Positions 29,863 to 36,326 of a stretch of DNA of 36,326 nt are shown piece after piece. The translations under genes were made by a program, and so were the position numbers. Numbering within the stretch: position 1 is the first letter of the stretch; the number at the start of each line of letters is the position of its first letter. This DNA comes from a virus, in the IMG/VR virus record IMGVR_UViG_3300048930_001394, positions 1 through 36,326 of that record; one strand, written 5' to 3'. The notes below the pieces were generated by a model. That model made no database searches and had not been told where the DNA came from. It was given only the letters and a program-made list of their open reading frames with translations.

Positions 29863-29960
29863 GGCAACAGCACTTTCGCGAGGATGAGCCACATTCCGAC
29901 ACCAAGGATGGCACCGGGAAAGACCCACCAGCCCGAGGGAAGGGGGCTGCTCCAACGCAT
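29859..29960 (-). CDS. 33-residue membrane miniprotein
   Basis: A complete frame of 33 codons opens at ATG with GGAGGG eight bases upstream. The ATG shares TGATG with the previous gene, and the stop overlaps the GemA start (ATGA). The product (starts MRWSSPLPSGWWVFPGAILG) has one hydrophobic segment covering about residues 10-32 (WWVFPGAILGVGMWLILAKV). Its shortness would make gene finders miss it. No family recognised; a membrane-acting early phage peptide is the natural guess. Confidence 0.7.
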   Translation of the reverse strand: MRWSSPLPSGWWVFPGAILGVGMWLILAKVLLP

Positions 29961-30238
29961 CAGTTCCGCCCTCCTTTGGCAGCAATTATGGCTTCAGTAA
30001 TTGCCTCAACTGTTGGCTGCTGTGTCCGCGCAACGCCCTTCCACAGCGCTTCGAGGAACTGCTCACCCAGTCTCTCCTCGGCCTCTGTAAGCGCCAAGCA
30101 GACTCCCAAAGCATCGCCCGCTGCCGCGGCGATCTCCATGTTGGAATGCGACTTGCGGAGTTCAGAGAGGAAGAGATGGATTTCGCCAGCCAGATCCGAC
30201 AATTCGAGACGGGCGGCGATGACCGTGGTGTGGGTCAT
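29960..30238 (-). CDS. Hypothetical helical protein, 92 aa
   Basis: The start ATG overlaps the previous stop (ATGA). The protein is nearly all helical and acidic (LAGEIHLFLSELRKSHSNME, then TEAEERLGEQFLEALWKGVA). No family or motif recognised. The higher AT content of this stretch compared with the structural genes suggests a different origin. Confidence 0.65.
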   Translation of the reverse strand: MTHTTVIAARLELSDLAGEIHLFLSELRKSHSNMEIAAAAGDALGVCLALTEAEERLGEQFLEALWKGVARTQQPTVEAITEAIIAAKGGRN

Positions 30239-30687
30239 TGTGATACCCCCGTATGTCCAGAGGCCCACTTCCTGCCTGCTCGCTCAAGTCCGACCGCCCT
30301 TCGAATCCGGCTGAATCCGTGGGTCTGCGGCGCGGCTGCGTCAGCATTGGCCTCGAAGACTTCCTGCGCGAGCTCCCAGATCGGCGCGATCCATTCATCG
30401 ACACGCGTCCGATACTGATCTCGCCTCCACAAAGGGTCCTGCAGCGCGTTGATCGCGACCAGATGCGCAGTCGCAATTTTGACCGAGGCAGCAGTTGTCG
30501 GATCGGTAATCGCAGCACCAACAATGCGGTCGATCTGCGCCCTAGATGGCATAGGCTCGTCCGTGATGGCCCAACTCGTACGCGCCTTAAGGGCGGGCGT
30601 TGGCACTAGACCAAAAGGTTCAACGCGGAAGTCAGGGTGATAGGGCAGCTCGATAAACTCTGGAAAGACAGGCACGATCCACTTCAT
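30235..30687 (-). CDS. Hypothetical protein, 150 aa
   Basis: The start shares TGATG with the GapR stop. It opens KWIVPVFPEFIELPYHPDF and contains a helical central section (VKIATAHLVAINALQDPLW) and a basic C terminus. I recognise no family. It sits in the coupled early operon, so it is expressed early. Its GC content is slightly lower than that of neighbours. Confidence 0.65.
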   Translation of the reverse strand: MKWIVPVFPEFIELPYHPDFRVEPFGLVPTPALKARTSWAITDEPMPSRAQIDRIVGAAITDPTTAASVKIATAHLVAINALQDPLWRRDQYRTRVDEWIAPIWELAQEVFEANADAAAPQTHGFSRIRRAVGLERAGRKWASGHTGVSQ

Positions 30688-30941
30688 CAGCCCATCCCCA
30701 GCGCGGCTTTGTACATGTCCAGCACCGCCTCTTCCTCGGCGATGTCGTCGCGGTCGCGCTTGCGCAGTGCGATCACCTTGCGCAGGATCTTGGTGTCGTA
30801 GCCGCGCCCCTTGGCCTCGGCCATGACCTCTTTCATCTGATCCTTGATGTCCCGGTCCTCGGCTTCGAGCTGCTCGTAGCGCTCAATGAAGGCACGCAGT
30901 TCCGCCCCCGCGTCCGGGTTGTCGAGGCTCGTGTCGGCCAT
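30687..30941 (-). CDS. GapR-like nucleoid protein (DUF2312), 84 aa
   Basis: A complete DUF2312/GapR protein. [20 protein letters not shown] opens the first helix, followed by [20 protein letters not shown], then RKRDRDD and the acidic helix [15 protein letters not shown]. In Caulobacter GapR is an essential, A/T-preferring protein of about the same length that binds overtwisted DNA ahead of replication and helps gyrase and topoisomerase IV. The phage copy is full length. It is translated with its early neighbours (TGATG overlap, GGGAGGG upstream). Why a transposable phage encodes it is discussed in the findings. Confidence 0.9.
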   Translation of the reverse strand: MADTSLDNPDAGAELRAFIERYEQLEAEDRDIKDQMKEVMAEAKGRGYDTKILRKVIALRKRDRDDIAEEEAVLDMYKAALGMG

Positions 30942-31201
30942 CACGCAACCCTCCCTGCGGCGTCCAGAGCATCGTCGCGCGCCTCGACGGCCTCCAGCGC
31001 ATCGGCGAGCCGCCGCAGCCAGGGCGCGGTCGCACGATGCACCTCTGACCCGTTGAACCGGTCGGAGGCTGCCTGGATGATCTCTTCCGAAGCGGCGTCG
31101 GTTGCGAGGAAGGACAGAAGGGGCATGACGTCGCCCTGATTGGCCCTCTTGCGGAGCTGGGCACCGATATCGGTGGCTGAGAGTTCAACCTGCATGGTCA
31201 T
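30941..31201 (-). CDS. Hypothetical protein, 86 aa
   Basis: Short helical protein ([55 protein letters not shown]). The ATG is coupled to the DUF3164 stop (ATGA), with GAGGGC upstream. No family recognised. It lies between DUF3164 and GapR in the early operon. Confidence 0.65.
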   Translation of the reverse strand: MTMQVELSATDIGAQLRKRANQGDVMPLLSFLATDAASEEIIQAASDRFNGSEVHRATAPWLRRLADALEAVEARDDALDAAGRVA

Positions 31202-31854
31202 GCCCTCGCCAGATCGATGGAAATGGCCTGCCAGGGCGCATCGAAGCGTTCGCGCCGGTAGCAGCGCACATAGGTCTTGCTGCCCACGATCCGCATCGCA
31301 TCGCGGATTGCCTGCATGGCGCGCTTCCAGCGTTCGTCCTCGATGTCGAGGCGGAGCAGCATGAAGATCTCCGACCGATTGATCTGCCCGGCCTTGTCGG
31401 TGTTGAAGGCGCGGGTCACGATCGCCCGGATTTCAGCGCGGGCGTCAGCCGCCCATTCGTTGAGGCATTCATCGACAAGGCCCTTGGCAATCTGCAGCTC
31501 GGGCCCGAAATCGACGTGATCGGCGACCTGCACCTGCACCTTGAAAAGACCGTCGACGGACTGGAGCGTCTTGTTGCCCTTCTGCCCGCCGACGGTGGTG
31601 CTGTACTCTTGCGCGAGGAGCGCCTCGAAGGACCCGATGTCCTCGAAGGTATGCTCCTTGAAGCGTGCCACCTGAGCGGAAAGCGCGGCGGCAAAGCCGA
31701 TGATCTTCCGGACCGTCTCGTCCTCGAGAAGGTGCTGCGGCTTGATCAGGTCGACGGGGGTCAGGCCCCCCTTGCCGTCGCCCATGAAGACCTTGTCGCC
31801 GACGGTGGTCTTGCCGTCGGGGACGAAGTCCTCGGGATTGGTCTGCATCGTCAT
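31198..31854 (-). CDS. DUF3164 protein, 218 aa
   Basis: DUF3164 family, common in Mu-like phages in the early operon. It opens with MTMQTNPEDFVPDGKT, continues with the core HTFEDIGSFEALLAQEYSTT, GGQKGNKTLQSVDGLFKVQV, and ends with RWKRAMQAIRDAMRIVGSKT then the YVRCYRRE strand. I choose the ATG that overlaps the previous stop. The longer upstream frame is Arg/Pro-rich without coding character. Biochemical function is unknown; some relatives are mis-annotated as sulfate transporters. Confidence 0.85.
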   Translation of the reverse strand: MTMQTNPEDFVPDGKTTVGDKVFMGDGKGGLTPVDLIKPQHLLEDETVRKIIGFAAALSAQVARFKEHTFEDIGSFEALLAQEYSTTVGGQKGNKTLQSVDGLFKVQVQVADHVDFGPELQIAKGLVDECLNEWAADARAEIRAIVTRAFNTDKAGQINRSEIFMLLRLDIEDERWKRAMQAIRDAMRIVGSKTYVRCYRRERFDAPWQAISIDLARA

Positions 31855-32150
31855 GACTGGTCTCCGTTTCTGTAGGCTTCGGGAAGGACCCGCCGGTGCG
31901 GCGGGGGCAGGACGCCCGACAGGACGAGCATCCCCGCCATCGCGGCGATCTCCTCCATCGAGCAAAGGGTGGTGCCACGTTCGCCAAGGAGATCGACCTT
32001 AGCCACGCCCGAGGCGGCGAGGCGGATCATGTCCTCCTCGGACCAGCGGGTGGACTTCGTGCCACGGCGTGCGGCAAGGACCGTGTCGATCGCGGCCATC
32101 AGTTCGGCCTCGGAGGGAACACGGACAGCGGGTTTGGCGTGGTCAGCCAT
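31851..32150 (-). CDS. Hypothetical protein, 99 aa
   Basis: ATG at 32150 chosen for its GGAGGG upstream; it overlaps the previous gene by eight bases. The protein starts ADHAKPAVRVPSEAELMAAI and contains KSTRWSEEDMIRLAASGV and a hydrophobic helix (EEIAAMAGMLVLSGVLPPPH). No family assigned. It lies among the early DNA-binding genes. Confidence 0.65.
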   Translation of the reverse strand: MADHAKPAVRVPSEAELMAAIDTVLAARRGTKSTRWSEEDMIRLAASGVAKVDLLGERGTTLCSMEEIAAMAGMLVLSGVLPPPHRRVLPEAYRNGDQS

Positions 32151-32685
32151 GTGCGGCCCTCCGGTCGTCAGCATCATCCAGGACGGCATCGACAAGGTTG
32201 TCTTCGGCGACTTTGGTGAGGATGGACCGCGTGAGGTCGTCGAGCGTCATGCCACGACCCGCCGCGACGGGTCGCAGCCGCTCTGCCAGATCGCGGGACA
32301 GGTAACTCGTCCACGCTTTCTCGGCTGAGAAGCCGCCAGGCTTGAAACGCCCGCTAAAGGTGCCTTCATGCCGCGCCTTGTTGAGGTAGTGATAGACGGT
32401 GGCGACTGCACATCCGAGGTGGACCGCGATCTCTCGCGGGGGAATGCCCTCGCGGGCGAGCCGGATCGTCTCGTCCTCCCGCCTCACGCGCGGCCCGATG
32501 GTCACCCCGGTAGGGATGGGGCGTCGTGCGGGTGGCAGGAGACTGCGCTGCCGGGCCTTTGACAGGACCCGACCGACACTGTCACGGGACAGGCCGAGTT
32601 CGTCGGCGATCTCCCCGCGCTTCTTGCCAGACAGGGCGAGATCGATGACGTGCTGATGCCGGCGTGCATAGCGGTTGGCGTTCAC
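32143..32685 (-). CDS. Two-HTH DNA-binding protein, 180 aa
   Basis: Two helix-turn-helix units are visible, at about residues 20-45 (KKRGEIADELGLSRDSVGRV) and 75-105 (REIAVHLGCAVATVYHYLNK), both of the sigma-4/resolvase-like type. A C-terminal helical part follows (SRDLAERLRPVAAGRGM). The start is GTG with GAGGAG upstream, overlapping the previous stop as GTGA. It is a candidate early regulator, or a factor that binds phage ends or transposition intermediates. Target unknown. Confidence 0.75.
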   Translation of the reverse strand: MNANRYARRHQHVIDLALSGKKRGEIADELGLSRDSVGRVLSKARQRSLLPPARRPIPTGVTIGPRVRREDETIRLAREGIPPREIAVHLGCAVATVYHYLNKARHEGTFSGRFKPGGFSAEKAWTSYLSRDLAERLRPVAAGRGMTLDDLTRSILTKVAEDNLVDAVLDDADDRRAAHG

Positions 32686-33053
32686 TTCAACTCCTCCTTC
32701 GCCATGCGGGGGCAACGGTTGCATGCAATCCGCATCCGAACCCGCTCACTGGTTTCCGAGCTGTAGGTTCGGGCGAGGACCATCCAGTCGCGGCAGACCG
32801 CCGTCGAAATCTGCCCCCGGGCAGGACAGTTCAGCTTGGCCTGCATGAAGGTCCCGCGAACGAGGTCTTCAACAGCTGCGAGGTCGCCCTGGTACTTCTT
32901 GCGCAGCACGGTGGAGACGAGCGCGCCGGAGCGCCCGAGGCGCGCGGCAACCTTCGTCTGGCTGGCCGCTGTGCATTCTTCGGCGAGGCGAAGCACCCAG
33001 TCAGGGATCGCATCTCCCCATGCCTGCCGCGCCACTTCGACTGGCGCGCTCAT
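32682..33053 (-). CDS. Small HTH protein with cysteine cluster, 123 aa
   Basis: The first half carries an HTH (TKVAARLGRSGALVSTVLRK). The second half carries at least four cysteines (LNCPARGQIS, VCRDWM, ACNRCPRM) that could bind zinc or an iron-sulfur cluster. Start is ATG overlapping the previous stop (ATGA). It is part of a run of three DNA-binding-type genes behind MuB. I recognise it as a frequent Mu-phage early protein but know no assigned function. Confidence 0.7.
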   Translation of the reverse strand: MSAPVEVARQAWGDAIPDWVLRLAEECTAASQTKVAARLGRSGALVSTVLRKKYQGDLAAVEDLVRGTFMQAKLNCPARGQISTAVCRDWMVLARTYSSETSERVRMRIACNRCPRMAKEELK

Positions 33054-33625
33054 CGCCCGGCTCCCATGGTGAAGACCTCATGGGAGTTGGGGTCGAAGAT
33101 CTGCCGGGCGCGCTGGACCTGCGGTGCTCTCGGCCCGTTGTTGCGGACGAGGCGATACCGGGCGAGCTTGCCCTTCCTGCCTTCAGCCGCCTTGATCACG
33201 CGCAGGTAGCCGGCCGCGAAGAGATCCTTGCAGTAGGTCCGGGCGGTCCGCTCCTCGATCAGGATCGAAGCCGTCTGAACAAGCTCGGCCGCCGTGAACT
33301 CCTTGAGGATATACATCCCGCGCCAGAGCTGTTCCTTGACGGTGCCATTGACCGTGGGGCTCCCATCTTCACGCAGTCGGGGCGCCTCGATCCCGCAGTC
33401 CTTTTCGAGCCTCCACTCGAGAGCGGCGCCAGGAGCGGTCGGGACCGTCACGAGGAACCCCGCTGCCGTCAGCCCGCGGAGGTAACTCCGAGCGGTTTGG
33501 CGCGAACAGGATGCAGCGGTGGTGATTTCGCGGATGGTGAACGGCTTTCCATCCGGAAAGGCTCGGATGGCAGCCCACATCGCGTCCCTCACCGACGGCA
33601 CTTCATTGACGGGCTTGCGCGTCAT
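33050..33625 (-). CDS. Winged-helix-like protein, 191 aa
   Basis: Two winged-helix-like segments. The first is at about residues 12-60 (FTIREITTAASCSRQTARSY with LRGLTAAGFLVTV). The second is at about 95-150 (LKEFTAAELVQTASILIEER, TARTYCKDLFAAGYLRVI). A basic C terminus follows. The start ATG shares one base with the MuB stop (TGATG). This kind of tandem winged-helix protein recurs next to MuB in rhodobacterial transposable phages (as far as I recognise). It may help regulate the early operon or the transposition complex. Confidence 0.72.
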   Translation of the reverse strand: MTRKPVNEVPSVRDAMWAAIRAFPDGKPFTIREITTAASCSRQTARSYLRGLTAAGFLVTVPTAPGAALEWRLEKDCGIEAPRLREDGSPTVNGTVKEQLWRGMYILKEFTAAELVQTASILIEERTARTYCKDLFAAGYLRVIKAAEGRKGKLARYRLVRNNGPRAPQVQRARQIFDPNSHEVFTMGAGR

Positions 33626-34377
33626 CAGACCACCCTCCTCGGCGCCGGGGCTTCCCCGGAGAAGAGCGTGATCTTCCGCATGTCGTCTGCAGTGATGGTC
33701 GTCGCGCCAGTTGTCATGGCGTGTTCCGCGATCTGGCGGAGGTTCACGACGATGCGCCGGGCGCGTGCCTGCGATGCCTCAAGGACAATTTGGGCGGCTT
33801 CGGGCGAGATCTCCACGCCGGGGCATTTCAGGCGGGCAAGGAGACCGACCTCGCGAAGGTCGGCGGGCTGCGCCTGCACCCAGTCGAGCATGCGGTTGTG
33901 AACCCGCTCCCAGCGCCGAAGGGTCTGTGGCAAGTTCTCCTCCCCGATCAGGATCACGGTCCCCTGCGAACTCTCGTAGATGTCGCGGACGACACCGATC
34001 ATCCCGTCCTTTGCGACGAGGTCGGCTTCATCGATCAGGAGTGGACGACCGGACCGGCTCAGCTGGTCGCCGATCTGCTCAACCATGTCGCCGATGGTGC
34101 GGCCGGGATTGGTGATCCCCATTGACCGCAAGATCATCTCGGCCAGCTTCTTGCGCGACCAGGTAGATTTGACCTCGACCCAATAGGCGCGGGTCTCCTG
34201 CGCATTCCAGACCGCCGCGTAGGACTTGCCGTAACCCGATGGACCGAAAAAACATGCCAGTCCCGGCAGGTCAAAATCGCGGTTCATCACCCTGTTGATC
34301 AAGGCGTTCATCAGCATCACGTTGCGCAAGGGCGCCACGTTGCCGACTGTGTTGAAGTTTCCTGCTTCTTCCCTCAT
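33625..34377 (-). CDS. Transposition target-capture ATPase (MuB-like), 250 aa
   Basis: AAA+ ATPase with Walker A GPSGYGKS (residues 45-52) and Walker B LLIDEAD (113-119), followed by a sensor-type segment VILIGEENLP and a C-terminal helical bundle. MuB polymerises on target DNA with ATP, stimulates the transposase and gives target immunity. Start taken at ATG at 34377 with GGAGAG six bases upstream. A longer GTG start coupled to the transposase stop (GTGA) would add only Gly/Arg/Ser residues. This version lacks an extended N-terminal HTH such as that of Mu B. Confidence 0.92.
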   Translation of the reverse strand: MREEAGNFNTVGNVAPLRNVMLMNALINRVMNRDFDLPGLACFFGPSGYGKSYAAVWNAQETRAYWVEVKSTWSRKKLAEMILRSMGITNPGRTIGDMVEQIGDQLSRSGRPLLIDEADLVAKDGMIGVVRDIYESSQGTVILIGEENLPQTLRRWERVHNRMLDWVQAQPADLREVGLLARLKCPGVEISPEAAQIVLEASQARARRIVVNLRQIAEHAMTTGATTITADDMRKITLFSGEAPAPRRVV

Positions 34378-34433
34378 GATCTCTCCACTGCTTCTACTGC
34401 CGCCGCGGGGCCTGTCCGCCCCCGGCGGCGACT

Positions 34434-36308
34434 TCACCCGATGCCCTGCTCTCCAAAGCGCAAGAACATCGTCTTCTGAGCCTGGTATTCGGGGAGCCGC
34501 TGCATGCGGGCCCAGAACTCGGCATCCTCCTTCGAGACGACCTCACCGGCTTCCGAGCGGCGCTCGATAGCGAGAGCGCGGTAGAAGCGCTCCGCTGCGG
34601 TCTCGGCCGGGACGGTCGGCGGCGGGGGCCGCTTCTCGAACTTCACGTTGAAGACGTTGAGCCGTTCCTCATCCCGCGTGTCCGGCACCGGGATCGGACG
34701 TTCGATGACCGGCTTCCGCGTCCGGGCGGGGGACAGTTCCACAACCTTTGCGTCGACGAGCGGCGTCTCCGGCTTGGGAAGTGTGCGAAGCTCCGCCGCC
34801 CATTCGCCGACCGTGACGGGCCGGTGCATGTCGAGGTCCTTGCGGACAGACGCCCGTTGCTGCCGCTTGAGCCGTGCGGCGGTCTTTGCTCCGACGAGGT
34901 CGAAGAAGCCGACCTTTTCACGGCACTCCGCCGCCCCAAGGAACTCTCCGTCTATCGAATAGATGTAGAGGCCAGCGTGAAGGTCCTCGGGGTCGAACCG
35001 TGCGACCACCTTCTCGCCGACGTGCTCGTTCATCCAGTCGGCCCAGTAGCTGTTCTCGAACAGCTGGAAGGCGCCATGATGCTTGTGCAGCTTCCGGACT
35101 TCCTGACCCATCAGCCAGAGCCGATGCTGCTCAGGCGTCGCCTTGCGGATCGGCGCCACGGCATAGCTCTCGGCGAAGGTCTCGTCGAAGCTCCGGCCCT
35201 TGGCCGTGTCGGACAACCGGCCCGGCCGCGCGTTGTGCTCGGCAACACAGACCTCGACCACTTCGAGGAAGTCGGCCAGGGGAATGGCCCGGCTGCCATA
35301 GTCTTCCGGCTTGGCAAGCGTGTTCGGCCCGACATAGGCCCCGGCAAAGGCGGGGTGGCGCGCGATGTCATCAGCGAAGTCGCGAAAGGTCCGCTCGATC
35401 GGCTTCGCCTGGCCGTGGCCCGGCGTTGCCCAGTGGATCTTCACGCCGAGCTGGGGAAGGACTCCAAGCGCATCGTCTTCGCGGACTTTGAACCGGAAGC
35501 GCGTCGGGGTCCCACCGGTCAACCACTTGTTGGCGAACTCGCGGCCGTTGTCGAAGAGGCAATGCCGGGGAATACCCCATGTCTCGACGAGCTCGCCGAA
35601 GGCGGACATGACCGCCACCTTGTTGGGGTCGAGGTCGATCTTCCAGGAGAGGACCTTGCCCGAGAAGAGGTCTGTGAAGGCGACGATGTGCACCCGCACC
35701 GGCCGCTCAATCTCGGGCCAGAGCACGAAGACGTCGAGCTTGTGGCAGTCTGCAACCACGCCTTCGAGAGCAGAGAGGGAGGAGCGATCACGGATCTGGG
35801 GCGGGAAGCAGCGCGCCAGCCCCTTCTCGCCCTCCCGGGCGTAGACCTGCGTCACATGGGGGACGTGTTCCTTGAACCAGCGCAAGGTCGCCTGGTACTC
35901 CAGGAAGGCAAGCCCCTTGGCCTCGCACCAGCCGACGACCCGCCGATGGGCGGAGCGGAGGCTGGGCCCGCCGAGACGAAGATAGTCAGCCCGGATACGG
36001 TCAAGGAATTCAGGGCTGCAGATGGCGCGCTGGCGGGTCGGCTTGGTCGCGCGATGACGGGGGGCCAGATAGGCCAGCCAGTCAGCCTGGTCGATACCGT
36101 CGATCATCCCGATCCAGTTCCAGATCGAGCGGGCTGAAACTCCTTCCGGCTTGGCAACAGATGCCACCGCCAGCGCCCGCCCCATCGCCCCCTCCAGGCC
36201 GACCACCTGGTGGATCATCTTCAGGCGGGCCTTTGCCTTTGCCTTCACCGACTCGGGCAATCCGTCGAACCACGCCCACACGCCATCACGGTCGGAAGGA
36301 TTGCCCAT
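34434..36308 (-). CDS. DDE transposase (MuA-like), possibly lacking its N-terminus at the window edge
   Basis: The catalytic core shows all three acidic residues in their MuA contexts: D187 in ADCHKLDVFV, D253 in LFDNGREFANKWLTGG, and E305 in GHGQAKPIERTF. A core-adjacent segment with FRFKVREDD is also characteristic. The first 160 residues contain HTH-like helices (GVSARSIWNWIGMIDGID). The C-terminal region is basic and proline-rich, as in the MuB-contact domain. The enzyme cuts the phage ends and joins them to target DNA for integration and replicative transposition. The frame remains open upstream of the ATG up to the window edge, so MuA's first (enhancer-binding) domain may lie outside. 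The 624 residues seen may therefore be partial. Confidence 0.95.
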   Translation of the reverse strand: MGNPSDRDGVWAWFDGLPESVKAKAKARLKMIHQVVGLEGAMGRALAVASVAKPEGVSARSIWNWIGMIDGIDQADWLAYLAPRHRATKPTRQRAICSPEFLDRIRADYLRLGGPSLRSAHRRVVGWCEAKGLAFLEYQATLRWFKEHVPHVTQVYAREGEKGLARCFPPQIRDRSSLSALEGVVADCHKLDVFVLWPEIERPVRVHIVAFTDLFSGKVLSWKIDLDPNKVAVMSAFGELVETWGIPRHCLFDNGREFANKWLTGGTPTRFRFKVREDDALGVLPQLGVKIHWATPGHGQAKPIERTFRDFADDIARHPAFAGAYVGPNTLAKPEDYGSRAIPLADFLEVVEVCVAEHNARPGRLSDTAKGRSFDETFAESYAVAPIRKATPEQHRLWLMGQEVRKLHKHHGAFQLFENSYWADWMNEHVGEKVVARFDPEDLHAGLYIYSIDGEFLGAAECREKVGFFDLVGAKTAARLKRQQRASVRKDLDMHRPVTVGEWAAELRTLPKPETPLVDAKVVELSPARTRKPVIERPIPVPDTRDEERLNVFNVKFEKRPPPPTVPAETAAERFYRALAIERRSEAGEVVSKEDAEFWARMQRLPEYQAQKTMFLRFGEQGIG

Positions 36309-36326
36309 CGTCCCGGGTTCCGGCGT

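Noticed and set aside
32682-32724. ATG start 13 codons upstream for the two-HTH protein
   Set aside because: The GTG at 32685 has GAGGAG upstream and overlaps the preceding stop as GTGA, the pattern used by its neighbours.
34824-36137. 437-codon plus-strand frame opposite the transposase
   Set aside because: The minus strand carries all three DDE residues in context, so the plus frame is a shadow.
1-36326. tRNA genes, an integrase and a phage repressor
   Set aside because: I found no cloverleaf-like tRNA, no tyrosine or serine recombinase and no cI/Ner-type gene. Integration is by the DDE transposase, and the repressor region is probably beyond the right edge.

Overview
The window is most of a Mu-like transposable phage, either an integrated prophage or a phage genome. 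Every gene I can support lies on the minus strand, so the functional order runs from the high-coordinate end (early genes) to the low-coordinate end (late genes). Base composition is GC-rich. A GapR/DUF2312 protein and several tail and accessory families familiar from alphaproteobacterial phages suggest an alphaproteobacterial host, most likely a member of the Rhodobacterales (inference). The transposase A frame is still open at the right edge. The repressor/Ner region and one phage end are therefore outside the window, and the other phage end is not recognisable at the left edge.

Early region (about 36.3 to 28.6 kb): a DDE transposase (MuA-like) and an AAA ATPase target-capture protein (MuB-like) come first. 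They are followed by three small HTH/winged-helix proteins, a DUF3164 protein, a GapR homologue, a GemA/gp16-like protein, several unknown small genes (one of only 33 codons, with a membrane segment) and an MT-A70-type adenine methyltransferase. Nearly all are joined by ATGA, GTGA or TGATG stop/start overlaps, so this is one translationally coupled operon. It ends in a Mor/C-like activator gene.

Middle/late region (about 28.2 to 19 kb): an endolysin amidase, a small protein with a candidate Acb2/Tad1-type hairpin domain (possible anti-defence), a holin candidate, and gp25/gp26/gp27-like genes. The gp27-like gene is the likely small terminase. Six small accessory genes then separate it from the large terminase (gp28-like), portal (gp29-like), an F-like head protein fused to a predicted PBECR-type nuclease domain, and gpG.

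Head and tail region (about 18.5 to 2.2 kb): protease I with a nested scaffold start, a decoration protein, major capsid T, gp35/36/37-like genes, a tail tube protein, and a tail assembly chaperone pair joined by a GGGAAAC -1 frameshift site. Tape measure, distal tail, hub, DUF6950, J-like and fibre genes follow. There is no sheath and no baseplate set, so the tail should be of the long non-contractile (siphovirus) kind, as in B3/D3112-type transposable phages.

Left end (about 2.1 to 0 kb): a Com-like zinc protein overlaps a Dam-type methylase that occupies the mom position. An 11-bp inverted repeat brackets the dam ribosome-binding site and start codon. Beyond it lie an unrecognised 284-residue protein and a 32-codon reading frame.

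Regulation: an identical 17-bp, nearly palindromic sequence lies upstream of both the lysis operon and the head operon, in two of the few non-coding gaps. It is the best candidate for the binding site of the Mor/C-like activator. Strong hairpins flank the capsid gene and precede com.
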